Source: Pseudobutyrivibrio sp.
Lineage (GTDB): Bacteria; Bacillota; Clostridia; Lachnospirales; Lachnospiraceae
Length of the DNA stretch: 8,220 nucleotides
Assembly (NCBI GenBank): GCA_017557715.1
Contig: JAFYYE010000229.1
Coordinates: 1-8,220 of the forward strand
Direction of reading: 5' to 3'
Within the stretch, counting starts at the first letter, position 1. Each line of letters begins with the position of its first letter. The notes under the pieces were generated by a model that worked only from the letters and a program-made list of their open reading frames with translations, searched no databases and was not told where the DNA came from. This document shows positions 6,382 through 8,220 of this stretch, in pieces. Made by a program: the position numbers and the translations under genes.

Positions 6382-7932
6382 CTATGCCTGATATTCAAAC
6401 TCTTCGTTAGAAAGCTTAATAACATCCCCACTATTCATAAGTACAGAACGCTCGCTTTCAAGCTTTGTACCGTTGATGAATGTTCCGTTTGTAGAGTTGC
6501 AATCCTGGATGTAAACGCCGTTACGTCCGCTTGTAATCATTGCGTGCTTTCTACTGATTGAGCTGTTCTTTTCAATACAATAATCTGAGTGAAGTGCATC
6601 CTTACCAATAACAAAGTTTGACTTGTTAAGAGTGATTCTCTCAGAAGTTCTCTTTCTGATAAGAGTTCCAAGATTCTGTGGTGCTGAAAGATCTTCGCTA
6701 AGTAATGATGTCTCGCCATCATTATTTGTAGGCATAGCGCTGAGGATTGTAGTCTCCTCGCTTCTGAATGACTGTGATGGTGCCATTGACTTAGGCATTG
6801 ATGGCTGACGCTGTGGCATGCCAGAAGCACCTGTCATCTTTACAGAATTATTGTCCATATCAAATACTGGACCGTTGTATGTCTTTTTAGCTTTCTTGTC
6901 CTTCTTAGCCTTTGGCTCGCCGTTCTTGTCCTTATTTATAACGAATAAGATAAGACAAGCAACGCCGCAAGCTACAACGAATACAGCAATAAGGCTGATG
7001 ACGATAATCATTGTCTCTGACATACCCTTCTTAGCCTTTGCCTCTGGTGTAGGAGCAGCCTCAACCTCTGCTGCAGCTTCAGTCTCTTCTTCTACTACTG
7101 GCTCTTCCTCTACCTTTGGTGTGCTGTTAACCTGTGTATATGAAACTCCAAGTCCATCTAAAATCTTTGCAATCTTTGTTGAATCAAGAGCACAGCTGCT
7201 TCCTTCATCATAAAGTGGTAAGTTCATACCAATAACGTATCCGTTTGAATCTACAAGTGGACCGCCGAAGTTGTTGAAATCTGTAGCTACATCACTCTCG
7301 ATAACCTGAATTCCTTCGTAGCTTGTAAGATTCTTAATCTCGCCAGCTTCCATCTGAACCTGCTGGTCTGAGTAATAATGAGTAGGTGCATCGTATGAAA
7401 TCATCTCTGGGAAACCTACTGCAAATACTGAGTCACCTGCTGCATATGGAAGATCGTTTACATCGTACTTCTTGTTTGTTAATAACTTGAGAGGTGTTCT
7501 TGTGTAGATTGGCTGTGGTAACTGAAGCACAACCATATCAAGCTCGCTACTTGATGTGAGCACTGATGCTGTAAGAACTACATCGCTCTCGATAACTACT
7601 TCTGTGGAAATCTTAACGTCCATTGACTTCTCATTTCCAATTAATCCATAGAAATCACATGCTGCCTTTAATGTGTCCTGATCTGGGCTAACAATGTGCT
7701 TGCTTGTGATTACATATTCGGTGCCCTCTGCATCACCGATAATAAAACCTGCTCCACCGATTACTACATGCTTTTCTGCATCGTTGCCAACAATAACTGT
7801 ATTTACCTGAACAACGCCCTGCTTTGCTGCCTCAGCCCCTTCTGAAGCTTCTGCTGCCTTTACTGGCGCAACTGGTGTTAAAGCGATTGCAACTGCAAAT
7901 GCTAAAGCACAAATTCTCTTTAATACTTTCAT
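6382..7932 (-). CDS. Secreted trypsin-like (pseudo)protease domain, membrane segment and cytoplasmic FHA domain
   Basis: This 516-residue protein has a signal peptide (1-26, likely cleaved after PVKA), a trypsin/DegP-like fold outside the cell (about 36-265), an acidic Glu/Ala/Pro linker (272-300), a membrane segment (about 306-332), a Lys-rich juxtamembrane stretch that marks the inside, and a C-terminal FHA domain (about 423-516). In the protease fold, His79 (ITSKHIV) and Asp132 (ELDMVVL) match the catalytic triad. The position of the nucleophile reads NNFGGPLVD (220-228), with Phe222 where GNSGGPLV has Ser, so it should be proteolytically inactive. The FHA domain shows IGK (442-444), SRKH (460-463) and STNGT (480-484). 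Two acidic-Thr motifs, SEETTIL (391-397) and DGETSLL (405-411), precede it. It is first in the operon with a strong AGGAG 6 bases upstream, and probably couples an external ligand to phosphothreonine signalling inside. Confidence 0.88.
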   Translation of the reverse strand: MKVLKRICALAFAVAIALTPVAPVKAAEASEGAEAAKQGVVQVNTVIVGNDAEKHVVIGGAGFIIGDAEGTEYVITSKHIVSPDQDTLKAACDFYGLIGNEKSMDVKISTEVVIESDVVLTASVLTSSSELDMVVLQLPQPIYTRTPLKLLTNKKYDVNDLPYAAGDSVFAVGFPEMISYDAPTHYYSDQQVQMEAGEIKNLTSYEGIQVIESDVATDFNNFGGPLVDSNGYVIGMNLPLYDEGSSCALDSTKIAKILDGLGVSYTQVNSTPKVEEEPVVEEETEAAAEVEAAPTPEAKAKKGMSETMIIVISLIAVFVVACGVACLILFVINKDKNGEPKAKKDKKAKKTYNGPVFDMDNNSVKMTGASGMPQRQPSMPKSMAPSQSFRSEETTILSAMPTNNDGETSLLSEDLSAPQNLGTLIRKRTSERITLNKSNFVIGKDALHSDYCIEKNSSISRKHAMITSGRNGVYIQDCNSTNGTFINGTKLESERSVLMNSGDVIKLSNEEFEYQA

Positions 7933-8033
7933 TACTATCTCCTATCTTAAATTTATTATTGAAATCAATTTAATAATCTCAGTTAACAGCTGATTTCCTC
8001 AGCCATTAAATCAAACCATTAAAAACAGTAATA
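7933..8033 (-). promoter_or_regulatory. AT-rich leader likely to hold the operon promoter
   Basis: About 100 bases lie between the hairpin and the first operon gene, the only place with room for a promoter. Several TTGATT and TATTAA/TAATAA-like hexamers occur, but no pair has convincing -35/-10 identity with 16-18 base spacing, so no exact promoter is assigned. Two short inverted repeats, ATTGA-AA-TCAAT (7958-7969) and GCTGA-TTTCC-TCAGC (7989-8003), are visible and might be operators or chance. Confidence 0.4.
7939..7943 (-). promoter_or_regulatory. Ribosome binding site of the first operon gene
   Basis: The minus strand reads AGGAG, with 6 bases to the ATG at 7932. It is the strongest Shine-Dalgarno in the window and confirms the start that leaves a clean signal peptide. 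Confidence 0.8.
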
Positions 8034-8073
8034 GTTACTATTCACAATCAACCTAATGACTGTGAATAGTAAC
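8034..8073 (-). terminator. Long hairpin, probable intrinsic terminator of the upstream gene
   Basis: The arm GTTACTATTCACA is perfectly repeated in inverse orientation (13 base pairs). It extends inward through GTCA/TGAT (one G-U pair) to a 17-pair stem with a 6-base loop. On the minus strand it begins 14 bases after the stop at 8088. A TTTTT run follows, but only 8 bases past the stem, so the terminator is not textbook. The stem is AT-rich. It may also insulate the two transcription units. Confidence 0.65.
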
Positions 8074-8087
8074 ATAAAATTAATTAT

Positions 8088-8220
8088 TTAGACTTCTTTC
8101 TGAAAGCGAATACGCCTAAACCTGAAACAACTGCAACTGCTGCAATGATTCCAACGATGCCAAGAGCTGAAATGCTCTTCTTAATAGCCTCTGTTGCTGT
8201 CTCATCGTCAAGCTTAGCTG
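8088..8220 (-). CDS. C-terminus of a membrane-anchored protein (cut by window edge)
   Basis: Only the last 43 residues are visible. They comprise an acidic/polar stretch (AKLDDETATEAIKKSIS), a hydrophobic segment of about 20 residues (GIVGIIAAVAVVSGLGVFAF) and a basic end, RKKSK. This is the tail-anchor pattern of Gram-positive surface proteins with their bulk outside the cell. No LPxTG or similar sortase motif precedes the hydrophobic segment in the visible part, so simple membrane anchoring is more likely than wall attachment. Codon use and frame are clean, with a TAA stop at 8088-8090. It is probably a separate transcription unit, given the hairpin that follows. Function and family are unknown, and it could equally be an envelope protein unrelated to the secretion operon. 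Confidence 0.7.

Noticed and set aside
7958..8003. Short inverted repeats upstream of the first operon gene as operators
   Set aside because: Five-pair arms in a very AT-rich region are expected by chance. No known operator is recognised.
8160..8220. LPxTG-type sortase signal in the right-edge protein
   Set aside because: The hydrophobic segment and basic tail fit, but no LPxTG-like motif is visible before the segment.

Overview
The window looks like part of a chromosome from a low-GC Gram-positive bacterium of the Clostridia, most likely a Lachnospiraceae-type organism. The evidence is the AT-rich codon use, strong AGGAG/AAGGNG ribosome binding sites a few bases upstream of most starts, and the protein families present. 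This placement is inference, because no rRNA or other marker gene is in view.

All supported genes are on the minus strand, so the locus reads from right to left. At the right edge is the C-terminal tail of a membrane-anchored protein (8088-8220), followed by a long perfect hairpin that probably ends its transcript (8034-8073). After about 100 bases of leader comes a tightly packed block that looks like one operon. In order it holds: a secreted and membrane-anchored trypsin-like domain with a cytoplasmic FHA domain (7932-6382); a PP2C phosphatase (6371-5580); a Ser/Thr kinase with one membrane segment (5574-4546); a TPR-like ORF (4518-3895) that reads as the in-frame continuation of the kinase after a TAA stop; a small membrane protein whose tail carries repeated (D/E)(E/A)TT(V/I)L motifs (3883-3320); an FHA protein with an extra N-terminal domain (3303-2368); a MinD/TadZ-like ATPase (2356-1298); a YukD-like ubiquitin fold protein (1287-1036); and the N-terminal part of an EssC/YukB-type secretion ATPase (1027-1), which runs off the left edge. 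Spacings are 5-13 bases, and several Shine-Dalgarno sequences overlap the preceding stop codon.

YukD plus the EssC N-terminus identify the locus as a type VII secretion system of the Firmicutes kind (T7SSb). Around that core is a complete threonine phosphorylation circuit: a writer (kinase), an eraser (PP2C), candidate substrates (tandem TT motifs in the 187-residue protein and two more in the protease-like protein) and readers (two canonical-looking FHA domains plus two degenerate ones in EssC). The inferred picture is that an extracellular signal reaches the secretion machine through phosphothreonine-dependent assembly at the membrane, in the manner of the PpkA/PppA/Fha pathway of type VI secretion.

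The most notable sequence-level oddities are the in-frame stop that separates the kinase from its C-terminal TPR-like domain, the loss of the catalytic serine (Phe in its place) in the protease-like domain, the 12-residue periodicity of the TT motifs, and a MinD-like ATPase lacking the usual signature lysine. No WXG100 substrate, EssA, EssB or EsaA homologue is recognisable in the window. No tRNA, rRNA, CRISPR array or mobile element was seen.
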